Shown in pieces: positions 16,717 to 26,768 of a stretch of DNA of 64,000 nt. Made by a program: the position numbers and the translations under genes. Position 1 is the first letter of the stretch; each line of letters begins with the position of its first letter. The notes beneath the pieces are model-generated. The model ran no database searches. It was not told where the DNA came from and saw only the letters and a program-made list of their open reading frames with translations. This DNA is from Bacteroidales bacterium (GTDB lineage Bacteria > Bacteroidota > Bacteroidia > Bacteroidales > UBA932): assembly GCA_017437755.1 (NCBI GenBank), contig JAFRXI010000068.1:1-64000 (forward strand), read 5' to 3'.

Positions 16717-17838
16717 ATGAGTTTTAACAAACACGACATATCACGGGACGCATGCCAGCTGTTTGGCGGCCAGTCAAAGAAAGGATATGACTGGTGGTGG
16801 CATTCATTCACCGGATACAATGCACAAACCGGAGAGCCACGCGCTTTTTTCATAGAGTTCTTCCTGTGCAATCCCGCCCTGGCTGAAGACGGACCAGTAT
16901 TCGGGCAGGTCCCGGGGAAGCCGGGGAAACCGTCTTACCTTATGGTGAAGGCAGGAAGCTGGGGAGAAGATGCCGCCCAACTGCATCGGTTCTTCGGATG
17001 GAAGGAAGTCAACATGGATTGGGGTTCGCCATTCTCAATATCTGCCGGAGACTGTTACCTGGATGAAACATCCACCCGTGGGAAGGTCAGAGTACAGGGC
17101 TCCGCCAGACATCCCGAATGGATGTGCTCCGACGGGGAAATGTCCTGGAACCTCTCTATCTTCAAGGACATCCCCTTCAACGTCGGATTCGGAGCAGGAA
17201 AGCTGTTCCGTAAGATGCAGCTGTTCCAGATGTTCTGGCACGCCGAGGGGATGAAAACCATGTATGAGGGCGAAGTATACTGGAACGGGACCAGGTATCT
17301 GGTCAGGCCCGGTGACTGCTATGGGTACGCCGACAAGAACTGGGGTAAGGATTTTACCTCGCCATGGGTTTGGCTGTCGTCCAACAACCTCACCAGCGAA
17401 ATCACCGGGAAGAAGCTCAATAACAGCGTATTCGATATTGGTGGAGGCTGCCCAAAAATCGGTCCTGTGGCCCTGAAGAGAAAGCTTCTCTCGGCCTTCT
17501 GGTACGAAGGGAAGGCCTTCGAATTCAATTTTTCAAAGTTCTGGACCTTTGTCCGTACCGGTTTCGAATGCCGGGAGACGCCGCTGCAGGTCATCTGGCA
17601 CGTGGAACAAGAATCCACATCGGGAAGGATGGTCACCGATATAACCTGCCGGAAAAAGGACATGCTCCTGGTGAACTATGAGGCTCCGGACGGCCGGAAG
17701 CGCCATAACCGCCTGTGGAACGGCGGAAACGGTGAAGGGACAATAACCCTGTATGACAACAAGGGGCGCCTCGTGGACCGTATACACGCTACGAATATCG
17801 GTTGCGAATACGGAGAATATGACATTCTTTCCAGATAA
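16717..17838 (+). CDS. Tocopherol cyclase-like (lipocalin-related) protein
   Basis: 373 residues, no signal peptide. The text WWHSFTGYNAQTGEPRAFFIEF near residue 30 splits into motifs like those of the tocopherol cyclase-like family (PF14249), with WNLSIFKD, the central GEVYWNGTRYLV and GYADKNWGKDFTSPWVWLSS blocks, and an ADKNWG turn shared with plant tocopherol cyclases and AttH-type lipocalin relatives. Rich in Trp and Tyr. Bacteria of this group make no tocopherol, so the ligand or reaction is unknown. It follows the Tat mini-ORF by 18 bp. Confidence 0.65.
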   Translation: MSFNKHDISRDACQLFGGQSKKGYDWWWHSFTGYNAQTGEPRAFFIEFFLCNPALAEDGPVFGQVPGKPGKPSYLMVKAGSWGEDAAQLHRFFGWKEVNMDWGSPFSISAGDCYLDETSTRGKVRVQGSARHPEWMCSDGEMSWNLSIFKDIPFNVGFGAGKLFRKMQLFQMFWHAEGMKTMYEGEVYWNGTRYLVRPGDCYGYADKNWGKDFTSPWVWLSSNNLTSEITGKKLNNSVFDIGGGCPKIGPVALKRKLLSAFWYEGKAFEFNFSKFWTFVRTGFECRETPLQVIWHVEQESTSGRMVTDITCRKKDMLLVNYEAPDGRKRHNRLWNGGNGEGTITLYDNKGRLVDRIHATNIGCEYGEYDILSR

Positions 17839-17898
17839 CCGTGCAAGATTCCCGGAAAACCGGATTTAACAAGTGGTTTATTCTTAAAAATCAGAGCC

Positions 17899-19122
17899 AT
17901 GAAACGGATTTTAACCCTTGCGATCGCACTGGCTGCAGCAGTTGCCGCATCCGGCTGCCAGAAAGATCCCGACCAAGACAATCCCCTCAAGACGGTAGAT
18001 CTCACAACCCGCTCAGCAGAATTCATCCAAAAAGGCAATTCGTTCAGTTTCAATTTCCTGGAGCAGGTCAACAAGGCTTCGGACGGGGATTTCATCATCT
18101 CTCCCCTGAGCATGCAGTTCCTGCTTGGAATGGTTGTCAACGGTGCCAAAGGGCAGACCGCTGACCAGATTTTCAATGTCCTGGGATATGGCAAGGACGA
18201 ACTCCCGGCCGTCAACGAATTCTGCAAGGCAATGATGGCCCAGTTGCCTTCGCTCGACAGGAAAACCACCCTCAAGATTGCAAACGCCTTTGTGGCGAAC
18301 AACACCTGCCCCATCCTGGACACCTACACGGCCAATATAACCAATTACTACTCGGCCTACGTACAAAACCTTGACTTCAGCAACTCCCAGGCGACCACCG
18401 ATGCCATAAACGGCTGGTGCAGCAAAAATACCAACGGCCTGATCCCCAAGGTATTGGACGAGGTAACCCCGGATATGCTGGCCTATGCCCTCAATGCCCT
18501 TTACTTCAAGAGCCAGTGGGCGGAGCAGTTCAAGAAAAACCTTACTACGGAAGAGAATTTCACTCCTGAGGGTGCTTCTGCAAGGAAGGTGAACATGATG
18601 AAGCAAAGTGCCGACCACGGCTACACCGAAAACGACATCTTCCAGGCCGTAAGCCTCAAATACGGCAACGGCGCCTACTCGATGGTAGTACTCCTTCCAA
18701 AGGCCGGGCACAAAACTGCCGAGATAGCCAAGTATCTGAAAACCAACGACTGGGGCAAGTTCTGCTCTTCCATGTACAAGACCAAGGTGGAAACCTGGAT
18801 TCCCAAGTTCGAGACCAAATTCCATATCAAGCTCAACGACATCCTTTCCGACATGGGAATGAGCGATGCCTTTATAAGCGGAATGGCAGATTTCAGCGCC
18901 CTCTCCCCTGTCACCTCGCACCTCAGTTTCGTCCAGCAGGACGCCATAATCAAGGTTGACGAGGAGGGTACGGAAGCCGCAGCCGTCTCAGTTGCAGGCT
19001 GGAAAAAGGGCGCCGCAATGCCAGAAGGACCGTCCTTCATCGCAGACCACACCTTCCTCTACCTCATTACCGAGGCGAGTACAGGAGCGGTACTGTTCGC
19101 CGGAAAATACGGCAGCAAATAG
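17899..19122 (+). CDS. Serpin (serine protease inhibitor), lipoprotein
   Basis: 407 residues with a lipoprotein signal (LAAAVAASGCQKD). The serpin fold is recognised from NSFSFNFLEQVNKASDGDFI split over its first helices, ISPLSMQFLLGMVVNGAKGQT, ALYFKSQWAEQF, and the reactive-loop hinge EEGTEAAAVS (355-364). Counting 14 residues from hinge Thr358 puts the scissile bond near Gly371-Ala372, just after WKK; this is an estimate. Small residues throughout the hinge indicate an inhibitory serpin that traps proteases by loop insertion. As a surface or periplasmic lipoprotein it could guard against host or competitor proteases. Its stop is 4 bp from the convergent purD stop. Confidence 0.93.
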   Translation: MKRILTLAIALAAAVAASGCQKDPDQDNPLKTVDLTTRSAEFIQKGNSFSFNFLEQVNKASDGDFIISPLSMQFLLGMVVNGAKGQTADQIFNVLGYGKDELPAVNEFCKAMMAQLPSLDRKTTLKIANAFVANNTCPILDTYTANITNYYSAYVQNLDFSNSQATTDAINGWCSKNTNGLIPKVLDEVTPDMLAYALNALYFKSQWAEQFKKNLTTEENFTPEGASARKVNMMKQSADHGYTENDIFQAVSLKYGNGAYSMVVLLPKAGHKTAEIAKYLKTNDWGKFCSSMYKTKVETWIPKFETKFHIKLNDILSDMGMSDAFISGMADFSALSPVTSHLSFVQQDAIIKVDEEGTEAAAVSVAGWKKGAAMPEGPSFIADHTFLYLITEASTGAVLFAGKYGSK

Positions 19123-19126
19123 GAAG

Positions 19127-20380
19127 CTACAGCGCCCAGTGGGCGATGTCAGTGCGGTAGAAAAGGCCGTCGCAACGGATTGACCTTACTGCTCCATAGA
19201 CTTCATCCCTGACAGTATCAAGTGACCGTCCGCGGACAACCGGCATAAGTACCCGGCCGCCGGCGGTCACAATGTTTCCGTCCGCGTCCTTTGCCGTACC
19301 CATATGATACACAGATGTTTCCACCTTGTCAAGGCCCCCGATTACAATCCCCTTGGGGTAGTTTCCCGGGTAACCACGGCTTGCCATCACCACTCCCATG
19401 GTAACATCGTCGCTCCAAACGGGACCGGCCTGAGGCTCCACCGAGTCGGCCACCGCCGAGAAGATATCATAGATATCGCTGTCCATAAGCGGCAGCACCA
19501 CCTCGGTCTCGGGGTCACCGAAACGGGCGTTGAACTCTATGACCTTGATTCCGTCAGGGGTCTTCATGAGGCCGCCGTAGAGGACACCTGAGAGCGGGCA
19601 TCCTTCGGCCACCATGGCGGCAGCGGTCTTCTCAAGTATCTGATGCAAGGCGAATTCCCTGTCCTGGTCGGTAATGAAGGGAAGGCCCGTGTAGGCTCCC
19701 ATACCGCCGGTATTGGGGCCCTTATCGCCGTCGAAAGCCCTCTTGTGGTCCTGTGCCAGCGGCATCGGCCAGACCCGTGAACCGGACGCGAAGCACATGA
19801 ACGAGAACTCCGGTCCCTCCAGATAGTCCTCTACCACCACTTTGCCCTCACCGAATTTGCCGTCCAGGAGCATGTCGCGTAGCGCGGCATCTGCCTCAGG
19901 AAGGTCGGCCGCAATGACCACGCCCTTTCCCGCTGCAAGGCCGTCGTATTTCAAAACCGCCGGGAAAGGCCTGCCGGATACGTATCCAATGGCATCCTCG
20001 TAGGAAGTGAAACTCCTGTACGACGCCGTTGGAATCCCGTATTTGAACATCAGCCGCTTTGCGAATTCCTTGCTCGTCTCAATCCGGGCAGCAGCCTGCG
20101 TATGCCCGAAAATCCTCAGCCCCGCGGCCCTGAACCTGTCGGCAATTCCCTTTGACAGAGCCGCTTCCGGACCCACGACGGTCAGGTCTATACCCTCTTT
20201 CCCGGCAAAAGCCAGGAGGGAGTCGACATCGGTGTCCTTTATGGGCACGCAGGTGGCCAGGCGGGCGATTCCCGCATTACCTGGTGCGCAGTAGATCTTT
20301 TCAACCTGAGGGCTCCTTGAAAGAGCCTCCACTATGGCGTGCTCGCGGCCGCCGCCGCCTATTACAAGTACCTTTGCCAT
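19127..20380 (-). CDS. purD: Phosphoribosylamine-glycine ligase
   Basis: 417 residues, standard PurD length. Opens MAKVLVIGGGGREHAI; ATP-grasp core with KYDGLAAGKGVVIA, the substrate block GPNTGGMGAYT and EFNARFGDPETEVVL. Makes GAR from phosphoribosylamine, glycine and ATP (step 2 of purine synthesis). It is the last gene of a leftward pur cluster, starting 7 bp after the purH stop. Confidence 0.97.
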   Translation of the reverse strand: MAKVLVIGGGGREHAIVEALSRSPQVEKIYCAPGNAGIARLATCVPIKDTDVDSLLAFAGKEGIDLTVVGPEAALSKGIADRFRAAGLRIFGHTQAAARIETSKEFAKRLMFKYGIPTASYRSFTSYEDAIGYVSGRPFPAVLKYDGLAAGKGVVIAADLPEADAALRDMLLDGKFGEGKVVVEDYLEGPEFSFMCFASGSRVWPMPLAQDHKRAFDGDKGPNTGGMGAYTGLPFITDQDREFALHQILEKTAAAMVAEGCPLSGVLYGGLMKTPDGIKVIEFNARFGDPETEVVLPLMDSDIYDIFSAVADSVEPQAGPVWSDDVTMGVVMASRGYPGNYPKGIVIGGLDKVETSVYHMGTAKDADGNIVTAGGRVLMPVVRGRSLDTVRDEVYGAVRSIRCDGLFYRTDIAHWAL

Positions 20381-20387
20381 GTTGTTA

Positions 20388-21926
20388 TCAGTGTTTGAAA
20401 TGTCTTTCGCCGGTAAACAGCATGGCTATGCCGAGTTCATCGGCCTTGGCGATGGAATCCGCGTCGCGGACCGAACCGCCGGGCTGGACGATTGCCTTGA
20501 TGCCATATTCCGCGGCAAGGGTGACGCAGTCGTCGAACGGGAAGAAGGCGTCGGATGAGAGCACGCAGTCGCTGCAGTCGCCAAGGGTGGCCCTGGCCTG
20601 TTTCAGGGCAATCTCAGCCGAGCCGATACGGTTCATCTGTCCGGCTCCGACGCCATAGGTCATGCCGTCCTTGGCAACGACTATCGCATTGGATTTCACG
20701 TGTTTGACTATCTTCCAGGCAAACTCCATGTCGGCCATCTGAGCCTCGGTGGGCCGGGCCTTGGTGACGCACATATCCTTTGTCAGGGCTATGGTGGAGA
20801 CGTCGCGGTTCTGGACCAGCAGGCCGCCGCCCACGCTTACGCACTGGAAGGCTCCCACCTGGGGAGAACTCATGTCCACTTGCAGCAGCCGAAGGTTCTT
20901 CTTGGCCGACAACAGGGCAAAAGCATCTTCCGAGAACGACGGGGCCATGATGATTTCCAGGAATATCGGCTTCAGAAGTTCGGCCACCTCGAGGGTCACT
21001 TCCCTGTTGAAGGCCACGATTCCGCCGAAGATCGAGGTCTTGTCGCCCTCATAGGTCTTCTTCCACGCCTCAAGGGCATCGGCGCCCACACCGCATCCGC
21101 AAGGATTCATGTGCTTGAGCCCCACGCAGAACGGTCCAGAGAATTCACGGACTATGGAAAGTGCCGCATTGGCATCCTGTATGTTATTGTAGGACAGTTC
21201 CTTCCCATGAAGCTGGACGGCATTGGCAAGCGAGTATGGTTCCTTGTCCTGCGAGGCGTAGAACTTGGCCTTCTGATGGGGGTTCTCGCCGTAACGGAGC
21301 TCCTGCTTAAGGTCGTATTCAAGGAAAAGCTTCTCGGGAAGACCGGCCTGTTTCCTCATGTAGGATGCAATGCACATGTCGTATTCAGCCGTATGGGTAT
21401 AGGCCTTGGCCGACAGACGGAGCCTGGTTTCAGGACTGGTGTCGCCGTTTGAACGGATTTCCTCCAGTACTGCGGCATAGTCGCCGGGGTCGCACACGAC
21501 CGTAACGGAAGCCCAGTTCTTGGCGGCGCTGCGAAGCATCGAATGACCGCCGATGTCGATGTTCTCCACAGCATCTTCCATGGTTACCCCTTCCTTGGCG
21601 ATTGTCTGGCGGAAAGGATAGAGGTTCACGCACACCATGTCTATAAGCTCTATCCCATTCTCCTTCAGGGTTTCCATGTGTTCAGGGATATCCCTGCGGC
21701 CAAGCAGGGCACCGTGCACCTTTGGATGAAGGGTCTTGACCCTTCCGTCGCAGATTTCCGGGAAGCCGGTTATATCGCTGATGCCGATTGTCCTGATCCC
21801 GGCATCGTCCAGCTTCTTTCTGGTTCCGCCGGTTGCGATTATTTCCCAACCAGCCTTGGACAGGCCTTCTACAAATTCAACAAGACCAGTCTTGTCACTT
21901 ACACTAACTAACGCTCTTTTTGCCAT
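20388..21926 (-). CDS. purH: Bifunctional AICAR transformylase / IMP cyclohydrolase
   Basis: 512 residues. The N-terminal IMP cyclohydrolase (MGS-like) domain carries ALVSVSDKTGLVEF, GTRKKLDDAGI and GRVKTLHPKVHGALL; the C-terminal AICAR transformylase domain has LRYGENPHQKA, KHMNPCG and the late YGVGAGQMNRI and DAFFPFDD motifs. It performs the last two steps to IMP, using formyl-tetrahydrofolate. It follows purM with a 2-bp gap and precedes purD. Confidence 0.97.
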   Translation of the reverse strand: MAKRALVSVSDKTGLVEFVEGLSKAGWEIIATGGTRKKLDDAGIRTIGISDITGFPEICDGRVKTLHPKVHGALLGRRDIPEHMETLKENGIELIDMVCVNLYPFRQTIAKEGVTMEDAVENIDIGGHSMLRSAAKNWASVTVVCDPGDYAAVLEEIRSNGDTSPETRLRLSAKAYTHTAEYDMCIASYMRKQAGLPEKLFLEYDLKQELRYGENPHQKAKFYASQDKEPYSLANAVQLHGKELSYNNIQDANAALSIVREFSGPFCVGLKHMNPCGCGVGADALEAWKKTYEGDKTSIFGGIVAFNREVTLEVAELLKPIFLEIIMAPSFSEDAFALLSAKKNLRLLQVDMSSPQVGAFQCVSVGGGLLVQNRDVSTIALTKDMCVTKARPTEAQMADMEFAWKIVKHVKSNAIVVAKDGMTYGVGAGQMNRIGSAEIALKQARATLGDCSDCVLSSDAFFPFDDCVTLAAEYGIKAIVQPGGSVRDADSIAKADELGIAMLFTGERHFKH

Positions 21927-21928
21927 GA

Positions 21929-22954
21929 CTATTTGATTATCACACCTTTACCATCTATTACGCGGCCTATTACCGATGCATTCTCCCCGTTATCCCAGAG
22001 TATCCTGATTACTTCGGGAGCATCCTTTTCAGCTACGGCAATCACCATTCCGACACCCATGTTGAAGATATTGAACATCTCCCTGTGCGGAATCTTCCCG
22101 TACTTCTCCAGGAAATGGAAAACGGGCAGTATCTCCCATGATCCTTCAGTTACTTCCACTCCCTGGCCGTCCTGGAGGATCCTGGGGATATTCTCGTCGA
22201 AGCCGCCGCCGGTTATGTGGGCAACCCCGTGGACCAGGCCGCGGCGGATTACCTCAAGGACCGGCTTGACATATATCCTGGTAGGTGTGAGAAGCACCTC
22301 GCCGAGAGGCTTTCCGCCCAGTTCATCACAAGGGGCGTGAAGATCCAGGCCGCTGTCCGAGACCACCTTCCTAACAAGGCTGAAACCGTTGGAATGGACG
22401 CCGCTGGAAGCTATTCCCACAAGGACATCACCAACTGCAACCTTGGATCCGTCAATCAGTTCCGACTTTTCCACCACTCCGGTGGTGAATCCGGCGATAT
22501 CGTATTCTCCCCCCTCGTACATCCCCGGCATCTCGGCGGTCTCACCGCCCACAAGTGCGCATCCGGCCTGACGGCAGCCCTCGGCAACGCCGCTCACTAT
22601 CGCCTCCACCTTGGCGGGTTCATTCCGGCCCACTGCCACGTAGTCCAGGAAGAACAGCGGTTCGGCACCCTGGGCCAGAACGTCGTTCACGCACATCGCC
22701 ACCGCATCGATGCCGACGGTATCGTGCCTGTCCATTGCAAATGCAATCTTCAGTTTGGTGCCCACGCCGTCGGTACCGCTTACCAGCACCGGCTCGCGGT
22801 ATCCGAGCGATGAGAGGTCGAACATGCCCCCGAAGGAGCCTATCCCGCCCATCGAACCCTTGCGGGCGGTTGAAGCAACATGCGATTTGATCCTCCTTAC
22901 CACCTCGTAACCCGCTTCAAGGTTAACTCCCGCCTTTTCGTAACTTTCTGCCAT
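21929..22954 (-). CDS. purM: Phosphoribosylformylglycinamidine cyclo-ligase
   Basis: 341 residues from ATG 22954 ([19 protein letters not shown]); an ATG four codons earlier is possible but lacks family support. AIR synthetase features: the N-terminal [54 protein letters not shown] and [13 protein letters not shown]. Closes the imidazole ring of FGAM with ATP (step 5). Separated from purL by 98 bp that hold a hairpin, the only sizeable gap in the cluster. Confidence 0.97.
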   Translation of the reverse strand: MAESYEKAGVNLEAGYEVVRRIKSHVASTARKGSMGGIGSFGGMFDLSSLGYREPVLVSGTDGVGTKLKIAFAMDRHDTVGIDAVAMCVNDVLAQGAEPLFFLDYVAVGRNEPAKVEAIVSGVAEGCRQAGCALVGGETAEMPGMYEGGEYDIAGFTTGVVEKSELIDGSKVAVGDVLVGIASSGVHSNGFSLVRKVVSDSGLDLHAPCDELGGKPLGEVLLTPTRIYVKPVLEVIRRGLVHGVAHITGGGFDENIPRILQDGQGVEVTEGSWEILPVFHFLEKYGKIPHREMFNIFNMGVGMVIAVAEKDAPEVIRILWDNGENASVIGRVIDGKGVIIK

Positions 22955-22975
22955 AATAAGATACATTTATCGATT

Positions 22976-23044
22976 AAGTTATAACTTGGCTCATTTCTTC
23001 CATCCTCGGGTGGATATGATTCCAGAAACGACCAAGTTATAACT
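22976..23044 (-). terminator. Hairpin element between purL and purM
   Basis: Two arms, AGTTATAACTTGG (22977-22989) and CCAAGTTATAACT (23032-23044), are perfectly complementary over 13 bp. The left arm is itself a 12-bp palindrome, AAGTTATAACTT. A second small hairpin, CCATCC-to-GGGTGG, lies between the arms. It could be an intercistronic attenuator, an RNA stabiliser or a pair of operator half-sites; there is no clear T-run after it, so the type given is only the nearest choice. Confidence 0.4.
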
Positions 23045-23052
23045 AACCACTC

Positions 23053-26000
23053 TTAATTTATTTTTCTGAAATAATTGACTGCATTCCGGAACAACGGCTG
23101 GTCGAGGTTTCCGGGGATATTCTTGAAATTGCCGTCCTCAAAGCGCTCGGAGTGCCCCATCTTGCCGAGTATCTGCCCGTCGGGACTTACGATGCCCTCG
23201 ATGGCGTAGCACGATCCGTTGGGATTGCAGGGCGATTCCATGGTGGCCTCGCCGGTGAACGGGTCGGCATACTGGAATGCCACCTGACCAGAGGCGAAAA
23301 GACGCCTGGCCATTTCCTCCCCTACCACGAACTTTCCCTCGCCGTGGCTTACCGCCACCGTGTGGAGCTGCCCGGGGATAAAGCCCTTTAGCCAAGGCGA
23401 CGAAACGGATGCGACCCTCGTTGTAACCATCTGGGACACATGCCGGTTGATGTCGTTACGGAAAAGGGTGGGAGAATCCACGGTGACGTTCCCGGCCTTG
23501 CCGAATGGCAGCAGGCCGCTCTTCACAAGCGCCTGGAAACCGTTGCAGATTCCAAGCACCAGGCCGCCCCGGGAAAGCAGCGATTCCACGGCAGCGGCAA
23601 CCGAGGCGTTGCACAGCACTGAAGCGATGAACTTGCCGCTTCCGTCCGGTTCGTCGCCCAGAGAGAATCCGCCTGATAGCATCAGTATGTGTGAACGCGA
23701 CAGGTTGCTGCAGAACCGTCCGATGGATTCCATCACATCCTGTCCGGTAAGGTTCAGGAAGACGTCCGATATCACGGTAGCTCCGGCTTCCCGGAAGGCC
23801 TTGGCGGAATCGTAATCACAGTTGGTACCGGGGAAAACGGGCAGGTAAACCACCGGCGACTCCACCCTTTCTCCCTTGTATTCAATTATTTCCGCATTAT
23901 TGGAAGCAAGCGGTTCGACCTTTCCGGTATCAGGGACGGAAACGGAAGGATAAACCTTGTCGAACCGGCAGCAGAGCGACATCTCCATCCTGGTCCGGGA
24001 AAGACGGATGCCGTTAACCACAAAGCATCTGTCGGTAACCGTACCAAGAAGGACAGCCCCGGGGAAATCCAGTTCTCCTGCAGACTCCACTATCACGCTT
24101 CCGTAAGGAAGGCGGAAGAGGTCTTTCTCAGGGATGGTCACATCAAACCCGAGGCCGTTGCCGGCGGCCATCTTGACAAGAGCCTCGCCCGCACCGCCGT
24201 ACCCGGCCGCCCATGCGGAAACTATTTTCCCTGAGACGATTGCGTCATGGATATTGTTCCAGTTCCTCACCAACGCTCCGGTATCGGGCATATGGTTTCC
24301 CAGAGGGTTGTGACGGACTATGTACAGTTTGTTCCCGGCAGCCTTCAGGTCGGTGGAAATCACGTCGGAGGCCTTCAGGGTGGTGATTCCAAAGGCAATC
24401 AGCGTGGGAGGGACGCCCATTTCGCGGAAGCTTCCGCTCATGGAATCCTTTCCGCCGATGGAAGGAAGCCCCAGGTCCACCTGCATCTTCAATGCTCCCA
24501 GGAGGGCTGCCATGGGCTTGCCCCAGGTATGCGGATCGGAAGTCATCCTCTCAAAATACTCCTGGTACGAGAACCTCATGGTGGAGAAGTCCCCTCCGGC
24601 GGCAACCACCTTGGAGCAGGCCTCCACCACGGCGTAGGCGGCGCCGTGATACGGACTCCAGGACGAAAGTTCTGGATCATAGCCGAAGGCCATCATGCTG
24701 GCGGTTTCGGTATGCCCGTCGGCGGGAAGTTTCTGGACCGAAACGCGGGTCTCGGAAAGCTGCCTGGAGCCTCCGTACGGCATGAGTACCGTGGAACGGC
24801 CGATGGAGGCGTCGAACATCTCCACAAGGCCCTTCTGGAGGGTTACATTGTCGTCGGAAAGGAGGTTTCCGAGCCTGGACTCAAGGTCCTTCCCGGGCAC
24901 TTCCCTAACAAACGGGTCCGCATCCGGAACCGCTCCGATGCATGCCGACGCATGCCTGGGCGCGCCTGCACTGTCGATGAACCCCCTCGAGAGGTCGGCC
25001 ACCACGGAACCCTTGTAATACATTGTCATCCTGCCGGTTGCGGTGACGTCGGCCACATGGGTCACCTCCACGTTGTCGCGGTGGCAGAGGGCCATGAAGG
25101 CATCCTTGTCGGAGGCGCTGATCACCACCGCCATCCTCTCCTGCGACTCACTTATGGCAAGTTCCGTAGGATTCAGGCCGGCATATTTGACCGGCACCCT
25201 GTCCAGGTAGATATCCAGCCCGGCAGCAAGCTCGCCGATTGCGACGCTCACCCCGCCGGCCCCGAAGTCATTCGACTTCTTGATCATCGCTGCAACTTCG
25301 CTCCGGCGGAAAAGCCTCTGCAGTTTCCTCTCTTCGGGAGCATTGCCCTTCTGGACTTCGCTGCCGCACTTTTCCAGAGAACTCTCGTTATGTTCCTTGG
25401 ACGATCCGGTGGCACCGCCGATGCCGTCGCGGCCGGTCCTTCCTCCAAGCAGTAGGACCACGTCACCCGGCGAGGGTTCTTCCCTTCTGACCGAAGAAGC
25501 CTTTACGGCACCGACAACGGCACCGACCTCCAGTCTCTTGGCAGTATATCCAGGATGGTAAATTTCTTTGACACAAGTGGTTGCAAGGCCGATCTGATTG
25601 CCGTAGGAAGAATAGCCGGCAGCGGCTTTGCGGGAAATCACCCTCTGGGGAAGCTTCCCGTGCAGGGTTTCGCCCACTCCGGCCCAGATGTTTCCGGCGC
25701 CGGTGACCCTCATGGCCTGGTATACGTATGCCCGGCCGGAAAGCGGATCGCGGATTGCCCCGCCAAGGCAGGTGGATGCACCTCCGAACGGCTCGATCTC
25801 GGTGGGATGGTTATGGGTCTCGTTCTTGAACTGGAGCAGCCATTTCTCAACTGCGCCGTCTACGTCCACGTCCACGAAAATGCTGCAGGCATTGTTCTCG
25901 CCGCTCACCTCGAGGTCATCCAGCAGTCCTTTTGAACGGAGATACCTGGCCCCGATGGTAGCAAGGTCCATAAGGCATACGGGCTTGTGGTCCCGGCCTA

Positions 26001-26766
26001 GTTCCAGCCTTATGGAATGGTAGCGTCCGATTTCCTTTTCAATGTCCTCCCTGATGAAGGAATCCTCCACCGAAACGTCGGTGAGGCGGGTGGTAAAGGT
26101 CGTGTGCCGGCAATGGTCGCTCCAGTAGGTGTCCAGTATACGGAGCTCCGTCTCGGTGGGATTCCGGCCCTCTGCGGTGAAATAACGCACCACCTCATCC
26201 AGGTCGTCGTCGCTCATGGCAAGCCCCCATTCGGAGCGGAATGCGGGATAATCCTCCCGTTTCATTGCGGTAAAACCGCTTGTGGGGCGCTCCGGAGCCA
26301 CTTCAGCAGAGTCGAGGAAAGAAAGCCTGGAAAGGTCCTTTTCCCTTGATTCAACGGGGTTGATGAAATAATGCCTTACGGCGTCAAGCGCACTTTCCGG
26401 CACGTCTCCTTCAAATACCAGCAGCCGCGAGCTCTTGATCCTGACGCGGGCGGATGGGTCCATCAGGAGCACGCAATCCTCCGCCGACGATGCCCTCTGG
26501 TCGAACTGTCCGGGCAGGTATTCCACGCAAAGGAACCTTTTCCCCTCAAGTGGGAAGGAATCCGTAACGGTATCAGTAACCGTCTCGCCGAAAACGGAAT
26601 AGCGGCATTTCTCAAGCAGTTCCCTGGAGAATCCGTCCAAGTCGTAGACATTGACCAGACGGAGTCCGGCCAGGTTCAGGGAAAGATTTGAGTTCAATTC
26701 GGCCAGCAGGCTCTCCGCCTCTACCCGGAAGCCCGGCCTCTTTTCAACGAAAATCCTTATTGCCAT
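23053..26766 (-). CDS. purL: Phosphoribosylformylglycinamidine synthase, single-chain type
   Basis: 1237 residues, the large PurL form fusing synthetase and glutaminase (E. coli is 1295). Features: N-terminal PurS-like region, LDTYWSDHCRHTTF linker motif, KNETHNHPTEIEPFGGAST, two AIRS-type halves (GGKDSMSGSF), and a C-terminal class I glutamine amidotransferase with nucleophile in GICNGFQ (Cys about 1074) and HGEG. Converts FGAR to FGAM with glutamine and ATP (step 4). It starts 2 bp after the purE stop; a 402-codon open frame on the opposite strand is its shadow. Confidence 0.97.
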   Translation of the reverse strand: MAIRIFVEKRPGFRVEAESLLAELNSNLSLNLAGLRLVNVYDLDGFSRELLEKCRYSVFGETVTDTVTDSFPLEGKRFLCVEYLPGQFDQRASSAEDCVLLMDPSARVRIKSSRLLVFEGDVPESALDAVRHYFINPVESREKDLSRLSFLDSAEVAPERPTSGFTAMKREDYPAFRSEWGLAMSDDDLDEVVRYFTAEGRNPTETELRILDTYWSDHCRHTTFTTRLTDVSVEDSFIREDIEKEIGRYHSIRLELGRDHKPVCLMDLATIGARYLRSKGLLDDLEVSGENNACSIFVDVDVDGAVEKWLLQFKNETHNHPTEIEPFGGASTCLGGAIRDPLSGRAYVYQAMRVTGAGNIWAGVGETLHGKLPQRVISRKAAAGYSSYGNQIGLATTCVKEIYHPGYTAKRLEVGAVVGAVKASSVRREEPSPGDVVLLLGGRTGRDGIGGATGSSKEHNESSLEKCGSEVQKGNAPEERKLQRLFRRSEVAAMIKKSNDFGAGGVSVAIGELAAGLDIYLDRVPVKYAGLNPTELAISESQERMAVVISASDKDAFMALCHRDNVEVTHVADVTATGRMTMYYKGSVVADLSRGFIDSAGAPRHASACIGAVPDADPFVREVPGKDLESRLGNLLSDDNVTLQKGLVEMFDASIGRSTVLMPYGGSRQLSETRVSVQKLPADGHTETASMMAFGYDPELSSWSPYHGAAYAVVEACSKVVAAGGDFSTMRFSYQEYFERMTSDPHTWGKPMAALLGALKMQVDLGLPSIGGKDSMSGSFREMGVPPTLIAFGITTLKASDVISTDLKAAGNKLYIVRHNPLGNHMPDTGALVRNWNNIHDAIVSGKIVSAWAAGYGGAGEALVKMAAGNGLGFDVTIPEKDLFRLPYGSVIVESAGELDFPGAVLLGTVTDRCFVVNGIRLSRTRMEMSLCCRFDKVYPSVSVPDTGKVEPLASNNAEIIEYKGERVESPVVYLPVFPGTNCDYDSAKAFREAGATVISDVFLNLTGQDVMESIGRFCSNLSRSHILMLSGGFSLGDEPDGSGKFIASVLCNASVAAAVESLLSRGGLVLGICNGFQALVKSGLLPFGKAGNVTVDSPTLFRNDINRHVSQMVTTRVASVSSPWLKGFIPGQLHTVAVSHGEGKFVVGEEMARRLFASGQVAFQYADPFTGEATMESPCNPNGSCYAIEGIVSPDGQILGKMGHSERFEDGNFKNIPGNLDQPLFRNAVNYFRKIN

Positions 26767-26768
26767 GG

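Noticed and set aside
24247-25455. 402-codon open frame opposite purL
   Set aside because: Lies wholly inside purL in antisense; His/Gly-rich composition of a shadow frame and no domain.
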